DNA of 64,000 nucleotides from Imbricaverruca yamaguchii (lineage: Eukaryota; Arthropoda; Thecostraca; Neoverrucidae), in the NCBI GenBank assembly GCA_034440575.1, contig JAOTOL010000865.1, positions 86,012-150,011 of the forward strand, written 5' to 3'. Each line of letters starts with the position of its first letter. Position 1 is the stretch's first letter. Below, one piece after another: positions 1-12,902 of this stretch. The notes under the pieces are model-generated. The model worked only from the letters and a program-made list of their open reading frames with translations. It was not told the origin of the DNA and made no database searches. Made by a program: the position numbers and the translations under genes.

Positions 1-399
1 ACTTTCAGTTCAAAGACGAACCGCGGGACTATCCTGACAGCCACCAGCCGTTCGAGTCGTACTGCCGCACATTCGCACATTGCTAGTCACACAAAAAACT
101 TACCCAATGGATATGTGTACACTATGAAGTCACCTTTGGGCTATCGCTTTCCTGTCACTTCTACAAATCACTCGTTCGTAACTCGTGTTACAAGCTCGTT
201 CTATGTAGTGCAGAGAGTGATATAGGTATTGTATTATGTTTGCGTACGAATGTTTGTTTCGCATCTGCTCCCACTATTGACCACAAATCTATACTTTCTT
301 TATAAATATATGTGAGTTATACCCAGATTGGCCATAACAGTCACGACACGTGGATGGCATGTATTGCGAAACAAATGAATAAATAAATAAACAAATTGC
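1..399. other. 5' flank, no gene seen
   Basis: Moderately AT-rich sequence with an AATAAATAAATAAAC run at about 377-393, just before the CpG-rich block. No conserved coding signal was found. Confidence 0.4.
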
Positions 400-798
400 C
401 GCGGCGCCCATTCCCCGAGCTCGTCATCCACTCTGAGGCGCCTCGTCGCGCTACACCGCGCCGCTACACCGCAGCCGCGCTACGCCGCAGCCGGGTTACG
501 CCGCCGCCGAGGTGAGCCGCGGCTCAGCACAGGCCGCCCACACGAGCCTCGTCGATCGTCGGCGGCCGGCGGCGGCCGGCGGCGGCGCGTCGGCCGCGTC
601 GGCCGCGCCGCGCCGGCAGCGCCACCTGCAGCCGCGCCCAGCATCGATCGCCGAGCGGCGGGCCCAACTGCGCGGCGACATCTGTATGGCGGCCGCCATC
701 GCTGACCCGATCCGGCTGCGCGGCGGCGACCTGAGGTCACCAGCGGCCGCCCGCCGCCGGCCGGCCGTGACCGTCTGAGAGCCTACGGCTGTCAGCAG
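400..798 (+). promoter_or_regulatory. CpG-rich leader and probable non-coding first exon
   Basis: From about 400 the sequence turns abruptly very GC- and CpG-rich, as at an animal promoter, and stays so to about 1100. It ends in a textbook 5' splice site, cag|gtgagt, with GT at 799-800. This would splice to the acceptor before 14511, making it a 5' UTR exon of the RUSC gene. An open frame at 512-778 stops before the donor and looks like CpG-island composition, not protein. The 5' limit of the exon is not visible and no clear TATA box was seen. It could instead belong to another transcript. Confidence 0.5.
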
Positions 799-2505
799 GT
801 GAGTGAGAGTGGCCGACGCCGGTCCGCTCTGCGGCGGCGGCCCCGGCCGGCCGCGCTGTCCCGCCGCCTTGTTTGTTGTGTTGCGCGTCGGTCAGCATGG
901 CGGCCGGCGCACACGGCCGAGTGTTGCCGGCGGTGCGGCGCTGGGGCGGCGGGTCACAGCTCGGGCACAGACTGGGGGACGCGAGTGGTGCCGTGCGCGA
1001 GTCCAGGTCTCTTCCCAGATGTTGTCTCGGAGTCCCGTGGCCCTCAATGCGGAGCTGTCGGCGGCGCTCGCCGGCGCTTTGTGTCGGCCGCACAGCCCAC
1101 GTCACACGCTGGACCACATCCCTACCTCGTCGCCGCCTGGCTGTCGGTCATGCTGTCATGCTATTCGACACGTGTGCTCGAGTGCTATTCTCACTGCCAG
1201 TTCTACGCTGTCGGCCGCTGGCTATCCGGGTGGATTTGGTCCGACATGTTGCCCCCGGCCATGCCATAATGGTGTCATCGATCAAGGCTCCCGGCAAGGT
1301 TGCATGGATCTCGGGAATTGCGCTGGTAGTGCTGGTCGAATGCGCTCAGTATGCTAACTTCCGGTGCCTTCCACACCCCACACGGCACAAGCATGGTTTG
1401 GGATATGCTAGGAAGCCTTCTCATTCTTCTCGATACATTTTATTGTATTGTCTGCACACTTAACGCCTAGTGAACATGAAGCATTTGTTGGCGAATGCAA
1501 GTGATCTATGTAGCTATTTTCTTGTCTCTGTCGCTGTTTCCGCTGGAATAGCAAAGCGATGAAAGAACGAGAATCGCTGGCTTAGTGAACTACATCTGGA
1601 TGCTACCATCTGCTATTGTAAGCCATTGATCAGTTGGCGGTCACAAACCAGACACCACCATCTGGTCTTGCAGATTCACGTTAATGAAAAACAGAAGCTT
1701 TTCACGATTAGTCTCGACCTTCCATCCAGCAAAGATTGATCACGGGTAGGCGATTTTGCATGAACGGCGCGCAGCCAAAGATCCATCGAGGGTGAGCGAT
1801 TTTGCATGGTCGTTGCGCAATGCGGTGGCTGCGGTGGTGGCTGACCAGGATCTGAGTAGCTTCGGACAGCTCACTGTCGGGATGTTGGGATCCAGAAATG
1901 GCAAGAGTCGTCCGTTCAGTCTGGCACCGTGACTCGAGCTGACGCAATCGGCCGCGCGGTCACCCGACCTTCGGGCGCCACACCCACGTGGCCGGTGGCC
2001 GAGGCCACACGGCTGCCTGTGTGGGCTCTCTAGCTACCGTGGGAAGTCAGGTCCAGTACAGATCTCACTGCATCCAACTCTCGCACAAATGTGAAATTTT
2101 GGAAATACGAAAAAACCCATTTCGCGACAAATCGGCACAGCACATTCAAGTTCGGCATGCTCCCTTCATTGTGCAAACAGTGCCCAACCTTTTTGCATGA
2201 GTACATTGAAGCGGACCAATCTGATTCAGTCGAAATTGGCTGCCGTATTTTGCCGCTAACATCGGACTCAACTGCCGAATATGCTGCACGTGCCTCGGAC
2301 TTAATGCACGGTGCCAGGCTGTCGGATGAGCATTGGCACCACACTGTGTCACGACCCGTATTTCTCGTTATAATTTCATTCAATTTATGCCGCATGGAAC
2401 CTCTCATGTCGACTGGCGACCAATGGCTGACATTGCTCGGCTCCGGGGCGGGTAGGTCACGTGCTGACCTGACGTCACAGGCGGTAACCGGCGGTGGGCT
2501 CTGAG
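799..2505. other. Intron 1, first part
   Basis: CpG-rich until about 1100, then ordinary intron composition. A short imperfect duplication (…gcgattttgcatg…) occurs at about 1748-1763 and 1795-1810. No other element was recognised. Confidence 0.4.
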
Positions 2506-2770
2506 TTATGGCGGCGGAAGGCCGACCCTAAGGCACGGCGGTGGCTGTCCTTTTCTAAGCCACGGCGGTGGGTGTCCGGCACTTAGCCATGGCGGTTGTT
2601 GTTCGGCCTTTAGCCATGGCGGTGGTTGTTCGACCCTTAGCCAAGGCGGTGGTTGTCCGGCACTTAGCCACGGCGCTGGTTGTTCGGCCCTTAGCCAAGG
2701 CGGTGGGTGGCCAGTTCTCAGCAATGGCGGTAGCTGCCGGGCCCTTAGCCACGGCGACGGAAGGCCACCG
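2506..2770. repeat. 27-bp minisatellite, about 9-10 copies
   Basis: The unit is about 27 bp, beginning agccatggcggtggttg and ending ggccctt. The period is divisible by three, so long open frames with a nine-residue peptide repeat (PPWLRAEQP type on the - strand) appear by construction. Confidence 0.9.
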
Positions 2771-3057
2771 ACCATGCTTTGCTGTAAAGTATTTTCTCTA
2801 TTCAATCAGGATAAGCACTTCAAGCAAGATATTGTGGCGAAAGGTGCTTAAATAAAATGAAAATCAAGGTATTGCTCTGGGTCAAAGTATCTGGAGCAAA
2901 GGCATTTAAAAAGTTAAGATGTGAAAGGTATGGGGTCGGCCAGCAACGCCGGATGGGTCAGTTGAATGTCTGCACCATTTACACGGGAGTAGAGCTGCTC
3001 TGGCTTCACTTTCCATCGTAATAAAGCGGCAATTAAAGTATGCAAGTGTATGTGCAT

Positions 3058-3062
3058 ATATA

Positions 3063-3109
<47 letters not shown>

Positions 3110-3152
3110 TATATGATATATATATATATACACATATACATATACATATACA
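3058..3152. repeat. TA-rich microsatellite
   Basis: (TA)n about 20 pairs long, followed by interrupted ATATAC repeats. Confidence 0.9.
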
Positions 3153-6100
3153 TGTTCAAAACGCTCCAATACAAACACCAAGTAAAGTTTCGCAAAGTTA
3201 TATTTGAAGGAACCGATTGCCTCTTACTGAGTACCATCTGAGTCGAATATTGTCGTCTCGAAAATTGTGAACAGCTCATCACATATTTCTAGATATTTGA
3301 CCTTGAGCGGGTCGGCCACCCTTCAGGTGTGATCGGGACATGTTCAGGAGACAGGTCATACGTGCGCCTGGGAAATGAGACGCACTTTGAAGCAACGGGG
3401 CGCACTTGCAATCATTGGAGCACCTTCTTATGTTTCAGATCGCCCTTTCCACGGAAGTGCTTTTCAATACCGGTTGATATTTAAAGCTTTCATGGCGCAC
3501 TTCTATATCTGAGACATTAATTCTGAAATATATGAGGTACATCCAGACCAAACAGTCCTGTCAGGCCTCGGATAGCCCTGGCATTTCACTAGGCCTTATC
3601 TCAGGTATTAGAGGTACCATTCCAGTACTCCTCATGCTCCTCCAAGTCTCCGATACCTTTGCAAACATTGATGGCACCAATTCAAGCCTCCTAGGCAGGT
3701 TTTCGGCACGCAGATTTCTCCTTAGGTAACAAGGATTCCTTGATGATTTCCGGATAATTTTTGGAACTCTCGGGTACTCTCTTTCTCGTATGTGGGTATC
3801 TCTTCAAGCTCTGGAACGTCATTTCAAACGTCGAGCACCCTTCCGAACCTCGATACCCCTCTGAAGGGTCGAACCACCCTCCGATGTTTCGAGAGGGTGA
3901 AGGGTCTTGCAGGCTCGGCGAAGCCTTCTAAGTCTCTTGAACATCTCTTCTGGCCTGACAAGCTCATTTTGAAGTCTAATGTGGGGCCCATTCATCAGAA
4001 CTCGCGCCCAGGCATCTGAGCAGACTTTCAGGCCTCTTAGACGCCGCACCAGACCCCGCGTGGTGCTCCCACGTATCAATACGCCCTTGCAGACGCAGGC
4101 ACCCTTGCAACCGTGGGTGTCCTCGAAACGTCAGCGTGCCCTTTCTAGCCCTCAGTGATTCGGTAGGGGGACAATCTGTTAGAACCATTTGAACTCTTGA
4201 GGATGGGCGCCGTGGACTTTCGCGGACTCTTTTGACTGTCGGGGTGCATTGTCAAGTCCTTGATGGGCCACTTCAGTCTCAGGATGTTTACAAAAAAAAT
4301 ATTTCGGGACATTTTCCTGATCTCGTGGCATCACTTTGAGCTACTGGGCACTCTAATGCCGGAAATCGTAGTGTCCCTCGGTGCTGAACAAGTAGTGGGA
4401 GCTGGTACAATTCGACCCAATGCAAAACCGTTCAAACACTTACGGGCAAGCAATGTTTCTGTAAAGTTAAGCGGAACAAAAGAGAAGTGAGCCAATTGTG
4501 TTCCAAGTAACAACGTTATACTGCTGATGGGCACAAACAAACATTTAATAGCGTCATAATAATCACGAATACTTCAGGTCCATAAAGCACATTGATCTTA
4601 TCCCCTGTTTCGTAGAAAAAGCGAACCATTTATCGTACCAGGATTAATACCTTTGTCAAACAGTTGTTCGGCAGTCAGATCGACGCTTGCTTTGGACGTC
4701 AGAACTCTGTGACCCAACCTAATGCCACGCTTTGCCACACGATATCAATGATCAGACTGTTGGTGGTGTGATTGTGGTTCACGGTTCGAAAGACAACAAC
4801 GACAATACGAATCAAGTTAAGAATGTTTAACGTTTCGTCGCGGGGGGATAATGTGACACGTTGGGCTAGCATTCCCCCACGGTTAGTCATGGGGAAATGT
4901 AACAACTCGGGATAAAATTACTCCACACTCAATCGCGGGGTAATGTGTCGATCAAAATCGTATTTTCCTCAATCCTTCCAACAGTAGCCTTATCACCACA
5001 AGACGTCCACAATATACGAGTATGTGCTCAAGTCTGTGCTCATCCAATCGCTTTCATCGAACGACTGGGAATCGCCTCATAAATTTCCTCATAAAGCGAT
5101 CCATGAGACCACTGCAGTGCACACCCACCTAATATTAGATACATTTCAGTACAGAATGCTAGCAGCACAGCAGCGAGCCCAGTGTAATCTAAGACACGTT
5201 ACTTTTCAGTGCAAACTGCTGGTAGTGTAGCGGGCCCAGGTCCCACGATGCGCGGGTAACCTACCACAACACAGGAACCAAATACAACGATTACCTAATT
5301 TACAACAGCGAACACATTACCAAAGCAAGCGAGATGCAGGCCAAGGCATGGCTGGGCAACATTTCCCTGAGCTGATGTGTGGCGTAGCCTTGTCACTTCA
5401 CCTGTTTTTCTACCATCCTGTACTTGCCTATCGATTCACTGCTCATTACTCGTCCTATTTAAAACGAAATCGTCAAATTCACCCGTCATATATAAATCCA
5501 ATTTCACAAAAGCGGAGTAAGGCCGTACAATGCGTCATAGCACACCATTGGTGAGGTACGTCGTACGTTGTAAGGTACGCTGTAAATAATACGGTAATCC
5601 GTCCTTAGTCCCAAACTGGAAGCAATTCCTTTGACCAGAACCAGTTCATACACAGCCATAATTGTAGCATTGTACTCGGATACAAATGCAAACAACCGTA
5701 CAAATGGCATATCTTTTAGAACATAAAGTACATGCACACATTGCCTCATGCTTGCAACAGTTAATTACAAATTTGAATTCAAGGAATCTTAAGGGCCCAG
5801 CAATGCTATCTTGTCCTGATTTGAAGCAAGTTAAAATTGAAACTTCCCAACCGGTAAATTTATGCTCATCACCGCTGCAGCGGTGGTTAGAGGTCGCATT
5901 GGAGGAGACACGAGGGGTTTCAGGAAAGGGGTGCATTAGAGCAGTTACAGGGCTCGACGATGCTCAAGCTAATGTTTCATGAAATCATTGGTGGAGCTGA
6001 TTCATAGGCTTCTATGTTAAAATATTGAATGCTTTGAGGGATCAGAACGGACGTCAGAGGGACTCCAACGACTCTGAAGAGGTTGTACGGTCAAACTCCA

Positions 6101-6655
6101 TTATGTTTGGGGGCAGCTTCATTGCGAGGACGTGCTGAACTATAGGCATAATAAATAATGAATTAGCGTCAACACGCGATCCTATGGTCATGCTCTAGAG
6201 GCAGGTCTATGATTATACAATGCCTCCCTAGACAAATGTCAACTTGCACATCACGTATCACCTCGCTTAGGGCCTCCGGGGTTAACAAAGCTTTCACCCT
6301 GGAGCACGCCTCCAGGGTATTCCTGTCGGAGGATTGTGTGCATTATAATACGCATGCATTCTTCTTGTTAACCGTTCGAATTTCGAGACAGCCAGTGGTG
6401 CAACCAGGATTATCCTACGTGGAGGGGCCGACTAAAAATTGCCGCATGCGCACCAACAATTTTTGGTTTCATGTGGTGAAAGTCTCAAAATTTCTCGTTT
6501 TAATCTAGTATTTTTTAGTGACAAAGGGAAAGGGCGGGCCTCCGCTCGCCCCCGTAGCTGCACTTCTGGGGACCACAGTATTCCAAATATAATGGAACCT
6601 CATGACATTTAGCAGCCAGAAACCCCTTTACTGAGGATTCTTTGAAGCCGAATGC
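3153..6655. other. Intron 1, unexplained stretch
   Basis: No gene, RNA or intact element was recognised. From about 3540 to 4250 there is a faint irregular repetition of pyrimidine-rich words (for example cctcttgaac, agcctt, gcacccttgc) that may be a very old minisatellite. The remainder looks unique. Confidence 0.3.
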
Positions 6656-6899
6656 CTCACATAACCACCAAGTTAAAAAGACTAGAATGTAAGACAAATA
6701 AAGACATAGAGATATAAAGACATACAAGATTAGTGCAACTATGAGCCACAAGGGCCCTTCTTGGTTGCACCATGTACACTCGACCAATTGCCCACCGAAT
6801 CCGTCGATCACCCCTCCCTGTAATACTGAAAAGCAAGCCCTCTATTCTTATAATGATTGTCTATGCTGTTTTTAAAGACGTTCAATGTGCTGCTACTTA

Positions 6900-8810
6900 C
6901 AATGGTTTATGGAAGCTGGTTCCAGTGTTCTACTACCCTGTTGGTGAAGAAAGACTGTCTTAACCTTGTTCTGCTGTGGTTAACTTTAATTTTGAATTGA
7001 TGACCTCTAATGGCATCATTTCTGTTAAATTCAAACATTTCCAAAAGATGTCCCCTCTCCAGACCAGGAACAAATTCAAAGACCTCGATGAGATCTCCTC
7101 TCAGCCTTCTATATCTAAGTAAAAACATATTCAACTTCTTCAATCTTTCCTCATATGCCAGGTTGCTTATACCATTAACCATTTTTGTAGCCCTCTTTTG
7201 TACTCTCTCTAAAAGCCAACAATCTTTTTCATAGCTAGGAGACCAAGCTTGGATGCAGTATTCAAAATGTGGCCTCACATATGCACAGTAAAGCTTCCTG
7301 ATGACTTCCTCACTTCTGTATGATACATTCCTATTTATTGCCCCAAGCATTCTCAGTGCCTTCTTCCTGGCTTCCTTGGTCTGTTCTGATGCCCCCAATT
7401 GTGTGTTTAGAATAACACCAAAATCCTTCTCCTGTTGAGTCACTGATAGCACTAGGCCACCCATCAAGTATGGAGCCTTCATTGCTGCCTACCTACATGC
7501 ATGATTTTGCACTTGTCGAAATTAAATTTCATTTGCCATTCTTCGGACCACTTCACAAGTTCGTCTAAGTCTTTTTGCAGCGAGCTATGCTCATTTTGAC
7601 CTGTTATTGCCCTAAAGACTTTCAAATCATCCGCAAATTTCAAAACCTCACTGTTTAGGCCACTTTCAATGTTATTTACAAATATAATGAACAGTAGTGG
7701 TCCCAGTACTGACCCCTGGGGACTTCACTAAGAACATTTTGCCATGATGACTTTGTACCATTTAGCATCACTCTTTATTGTCTATCTGAAAGCCACAACT
7801 CTATCCATTTTAAGGTGCTACCTGCAATACCGTGGGCCTGAAGCTGTATCATCAGCATCATCAATGTATGGGATACCTTGTCAAAGGCCTTACTAAAGTC
7901 AAGATACGCTACATCAACCTGATTTCCCTGATCAAATTGTTCTGTGGCGAAGTTAAAAAAGTTCAAGAGATTTGTGAGACATGATCGCCCTTTCCAAAAC
8001 CCATGTTGAGCATCTTGAATCAATCTGTTTCCTTCCAGATAACTAACTATTCTATCCTTGATAATTGATTCGAGAACCTTGCAGACTAGGGATGTGAGAC
8101 TTACTGGCCTATAGTTTTCGACTTTCCCTCTTTCTCCTTTCTTGAAAATAGGAACTACATTTGCCTTTTTCCAATCTGTTGGAATTTCATTTTGTGAAAC
8201 AGATCTACAAAATATGATACTAAGTGGAAATGCCAGTTCCTTTTCAGCTTCCCGCAATACCCTAGCATAAATTTCATCAGGTCCTGCTGCCTTGTTTGGC
8301 TTTATTTTCCTGATATGATTGAAAACAACATCACTATCAATGAAATCAACATCATTTATCCGATCACATGTCACTGAACTATGGTGTACGGACGGCAGAT
8401 TGGTCATATCTTGCAATGCAAACACTGACCTAAACTGCTTGCTCAGCTCCTCAACCATCTCAGTATCCTCACCCAATATAGTCCCATTTACTTCCAGTGG
8501 ACCAATTGTGCTAGAAAGTTTACTGAGCTTGTAGAAGCTAAACAACTTTTTGCTGTCCCCATTACAGTTCCTACCTAAATCCGGTTCTTTTGCTCGCTTT
8601 GCTGCTCTGGATTTTTTTCTTCACAGTGTCCCTAGCTTTTCGATACGCCTTTAGATTTACGATATTTGAAGCTTCTTTAAGCACTCTAAATGCAGCTTTC
8701 TTATCCTTAATTGCTTTTATCAAGTCTGGTGTAAGCCATGCTGCCTTTCCTATCCTTTTGCGTCTTTGCTTTTGGGGGACATGTCTAATCTGAATTTTCT
8801 TCATGTAAGA
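6900..8810 (-). pseudogene. LINE reverse transcriptase remnant
   Basis: Fragments carry KKANVVPIFKKG, ENYRPVSLTSLVCKVLE, QHGF-KGRSCLTNLL and VAYLDFSKAFDKVSH (first catalytic Asp). The FADD motif follows near 7621-7640 in another frame, then the C-terminal RRLRGDLIEVFEF block near 7090. Two or more frame breaks (for example around 7720 and 7490) and stops make it nonfunctional. The polypeptide is otherwise close to complete for a CR1/L2-type RT. Confidence 0.88.
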
Positions 8811-8929
8811 TTTGAACTTTTGTCACATTTCACAGGCATTTAAATTGGAAAATTCTTCTTGCCATCTTATGGCACTTAAAGCCGCTCTCATGCAGATAAA
8901 GTCTACTCTGTTGAAATTTGGAACCTTTA

Positions 8930-9690
8930 CCTAGTTATCCTTAATAATTTCCACTACATGTGCTTTGAATTTAACTATGTTATGGTCACTTCTTCCCAGA
9001 GTTTCCTCTAGAGTCAAGTCCTGAACCAAATCACTTCAATCTGAGAATACAAGGTCCAAGAATGAGCCATGCCTGGTAGGTTCCGTTACAAATTGGTGTA
9101 AGAGCAGGTCCTCTTCAAGGCATTTCCTAAACATTTTGCATGATGGGGAGCCAACACCAACATTTTCATATCCTTTTATATTAAAGTCATCAAGAATAAG
9201 GTACTTCCTCCGAAAGTTTCTACTGATTTTCTCACAAATCACCTTGTCCAGCTCCAGTTACTGAGAATGTGGCAAGGTTCCTGATCGGTGGAAAGCTCCT
9301 ATCCTCAGTGTATTGCTGTTGCCTTTTCGCACAGCGACATGAAGCCAAATGGACTCAACACACATTTTTATCCCCACCTGCTACTTTTTGAGAACTGAAT
9401 AAGCTATTCACATAGAGCATTACACCACCCCCTTTCACTGCTAGACCCCTATTGCATGAAGACATGTTGTATCCCTGAATCTCATAGTCTTGCAAGTTAT
9501 CTCCAGAATACCCCTCACTGACCAATGCCTCCGTAATGCAAACAAAATCTGGTTCCTCCTCAGCAACATAACACTCCAACTCATCAAATTTGGATCGGAT
9601 ACTCTGAGCATTAAGCATCATACGCTTAGCATATGCTCCATAACCACCTTTGGCTTTTACATGCTGAGGAGTTCTTTTATCACTGGATGA
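8930..9690 (-). pseudogene. LINE endonuclease remnant (APE type)
   Basis: Motifs in order on the - strand: LNAQSIRSKFDELE and DFVCITEALVSE (the Glu motif), YLILDDFNIKGYEN (GDFN-like, with D for G), LDLVFSD, and a GSDHNIVKF-type His motif near 8985. This is the target-nicking domain of the CR1-like element. Frame breaks occur between blocks. Confidence 0.8.
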
Positions 9691-9819
9691 ACTACCACTC
9701 TGCCTCCTTGAACTACTGCTGTCCCTATTTGCTGACTTTGAGGTTCTATTGCCTTGGCTGACACTATTGGAATATCCCTGAGATGGCAATGCAATTTCAT
9801 CCCTCCCCACCCCATTTCC

Positions 9820-10440
9820 TAGTTTCCCTGAAGGACATGCTCATACACTTTGTCTAACACATGAACCCCCTTCTCGGAGAAGTGCAGGCCATCCCTCTGA
9901 TAGAGGTCCCAGGATCCATAAAACCTACACCACTCATCAACAAATGTGAAACCTAATTCATTAATTCATGGCAGAGCTTACCTACCCTGGCATTGGCTGC
10001 CAGTGCCCTAGAGCTCCACTCAGGGGAGGCTCCAGGACTAGGCAAAATCGCAGTTACAATGACTCTCATATTGCTATCCTTCAGGGTGGCCAGAAGGGCC
10101 CTATGGTTCTGCAGCAGCTCCTCACTCCTAGCAGGACCTATGTTATTCACCCCTACTTGTACTATAACTGTACTAAACTGGTGATCACTGATGGTCTGTG
10201 CCACCACTGGCACCAGGTCCTTGACCTTGGCACCAGGCCTGGTGATGCACCTCCTGTCCCTCCTACCTTTACAAAATGCCCGATCTAAATGTCGCACACG
10301 AGAATCACCTACGACCAGTACCGTATCCTCACTACTGCTATCCTAAGACAAATACTTCCTGACAACTCTTCCTAGTATTTGGCCGAACTCTGCAACTGGT
10401 AGCCGCTTGCAGGCACTAGTCGTTACGCTTCTCGCCGATA
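9820..10440 (-). pseudogene. LINE ORF1 remnant with SGNH/GDSL esterase domain
   Basis: The frame shows VVGDSRVRHL (block I, catalytic Ser in GDS) near 10290-10318, VIVQVGVNNIG (block III, Asn) near 10150, and DGLHFSEKG (block V, Asp and His) near 9880-9900. These are the catalytic blocks of SGNH hydrolases. An esterase in ORF1 is characteristic of CR1-type LINEs. In-frame stops lie just upstream of VVGDS and after HELMN, so the gene is broken. Its role in such elements is unclear, possibly membrane or lipid association. Confidence 0.8.
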
Positions 10441-10460
10441 GATGGCAGTGCCTTATCCAT

Positions 10461-12030
10461 AGTTCGTCGGCCTGCTTGCCTGCTGTAGTCCTGGGTACGC
10501 GCACAGAAACATGGAGACCAGGTTACCATGGGCCGAAATTTACCACGGCTTTAGCCATTAACTCTACCGTTGTCTGAAAAGAATTGGCCTATAAATCGGC
10601 TTGGCGCCTCTCAATCTTTTTGGACCGCTCCTACTCCCATAGTCCCAGGAAACTGCTCATAAGGCACAAGGCACACCGGTGATTTTTGTCGGCTGTCTAT
10701 CTGCAAGTGATAACATAACACCAGGCCTCCGTGACTGAAAACTCAGCACGAAATGGCCTGAGGAGGTCGAAGTGCCTCAATAAAAAATGTCCAAATGACT
10801 GAAAACTGTACCATAAAGCGGACATTTGGACTGGACAATGATGAAACCCATCTCAAAGCTACGCATTTTTCATGTTGACAACGCTTTCTTCAGCCAAATT
10901 CATTCATCCAGCCACGGCCGACAGCTGATCCTAGATACCGTTCTTTCCACAACTCACTTAACTCTTCTACATCTCAATGGTCTCAGCAGGGGCCCAAGGT
11001 ATTGCAGCCAGCAACCGACAGTATCGCACCTCTTTTCTGGAACGGCACCCACTCAGTGTCTCCTGTCGCACAACCCATGACACTTGCTTTTCTGTTTCTT
11101 TTTCTTCTTCACATTCGTCCTTCGCCTGCCACCTAGGCTGTGGTGGCTGACAGCTGATATCAGCCTTCGTCTGCCGGCGGATCCGGGCTGACAGTCGATA
11201 TTTACCCTCGCCTGCCGGCGGGGCGGCGAGCGTCCGCAGGCTTCCCGTGAATTACACTGATGATTCTCCAACTTGTGACACCGTGCTTCTGAATGCACAA
11301 TGGGCGAGGGTCACAAATCGTGCCATGGGTGGACATGATTTGAAACAAAGATGCGATCTCGAAGGTGGACAAGCTGTGGCCGCATCTTATACTGATCTGA
11401 GAATGGTGTGGAAAATCATGTCATGTACAACATCTGGCAAAAACATGAAGGAGTAGAATACCTCCCACGTGTCAGTAATTCAGTCAGCTTGTGCCGCAGT
11501 CACATCGTTGCAAGAGGTGTTTGAAAAACAGGTCACGACAGAGCGATTTCGTGTCGACGGTTCGCTGCAGCCCAGGCTGCACAGTTAGCGGCTGAAAACG
11601 ACGAGTGGAAAATGACTGAATCCCAGAACTTAGACGGTTTTGATGGCGCCGGCGACCGCAATTAAATGTGCGACCTCTTAAATATACCTTTTGAACCAAC
11701 TTGACCTGACATCAGGTCAACACTATGTGCATCACGACAGGCTTCATGGATAAAACGGCTAAGCAAGATAGATAGCGATTCTTTCGGTTAAACATTGTCG
11801 TAGAAGGGAATATTTTGTCTCTTTTTGCATGACCTGAGATGACCTCAAACGACAAAGGACAGGTCAGGTGTAGTTCACCCAGATATACAAGCAAGCGACT
11901 AATCTAATCCGTGAACATGATGTGATATTCTAATTGGATTTGTTAATTACAAAGAATGCATTGACGCCAAATCATTGCAACGTAATTGCGACTTTACGTG
12001 ACCCAGTTAAGCAATTATCTTGGAGATGTT
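10461..12030. other. Intron 1, unexplained stretch
   Basis: No gene or clear element was recognised. Duplicated words ctgccggcgg and gctgacag(c/t) occur at about 11145-11225, a minor local repeat. Confidence 0.3.
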
Positions 12031-12032
12031 CA

Positions 12033-12172
<140 letters not shown>

Positions 12173-12742
12173 CCACATCTAGAATAATGATTGATGCATG
12201 TGCTCATCAAATTCCAAGATGATCCGTTCATTAAATCGGAAGCTATTCGCCATTGTTACGGGTGGTCAAAAATGCCCCTTTCCTCGGCTGCACCACCGGG
12301 TTTGGAGACGCCGTCTGTGCGCCGGTCACAAGAAAGCATGTTGCAGTGCCCTCTCGGCAGAAGTTCTCGAAATACAAAAAAAAACTCCAATGAATTCTTA
12401 AGAAAAATTGAACGAACGTTTGTTGTTGCGGCCCATACAAAAATGTTCGAGTGTATGTTTATAATAGATGAATAGTACATTATTATTTTATCTCTCTATT
12501 TATGCACCCACACATTTGTACACAAACAAATATACTTAAAGTGCTTTAGTTCATAGCTACGAAGGAATTACATCAATCCGTATCGAAGTCAATGTTTAAT
12601 TAGCAGTGCTCTATCAACGTTAAACTATCAGTTCATATCACATCATTCAGTGCTAGCCGTCCCCGCGCTGGAAATGCCGCTTTGATGGCCGTTGGCGGTA
12701 ATGCCACGGTCGATGACGTGGCCTTAGATGCACGTAACTCGG

Positions 12743-12890
12743 GGCATGGCCGAGTGGTTAAGGTTTGGGCTATGGGACAAAGGCGGGTTTGCCACTCAGG
12801 ACATTTCCCAATCCGCGGCCCGCCGGCGAAACAGGTGGGCGGCGCGCGTGAATGTGCATAGTGTGTCGTGAACCAACCAATAAACAAACA
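12743..12890 (+). mobile_element. tRNA-derived SINE with perfect 17-bp target-site duplication
   Basis: The head ggcatggccgagtggttaag is a tRNA-Ser/Leu-like A box (box A TGGCCGAGTGG). A degenerate B-box-like region (gggtttgccactc) follows about 45 bp later. The 3' end is A/C-rich (accaaccaataaacaaacaa). The element is flanked by identical copies of AGATGCACGTAACTCGG at 12726-12742 and 12891-12907, the mark of LINE-mediated insertion. The right copy abuts the 34-bp minisatellite. Confidence 0.85.
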
Positions 12891-12902
12891 AGATGCACGT
12901 AA

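Larger units (their letters stand above)
6660..10460 (-). mobile_element. Decayed CR1-like non-LTR retrotransposon, copy 1
   Basis: Read on the - strand the order is esterase-type ORF1, apurinic-type endonuclease, reverse transcriptase and a 3' tail with ATGTCTTTATAT-type short repeats (about 6680-6735). This order, and the RRLRGDLIE block near the C-terminus, are typical of CR1/L2-group LINEs. Stops and frameshifts break every ORF, so it is inactive. The 5' boundary is uncertain and no target duplication was identified. A 5'-truncated relative sits at 54.86-56.93 kb and shares the 3' tail type. Confidence 0.9.

Noticed and set aside
512..778. 88-codon frame in the CpG-rich leader
   Set aside because: It ends before the splice donor and has only GC-biased composition; more likely 5' UTR.
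12739..12815. Functional tRNA-Ser/Leu gene
   Set aside because: The B box is degenerate and the sequence has SINE structure with target duplications.
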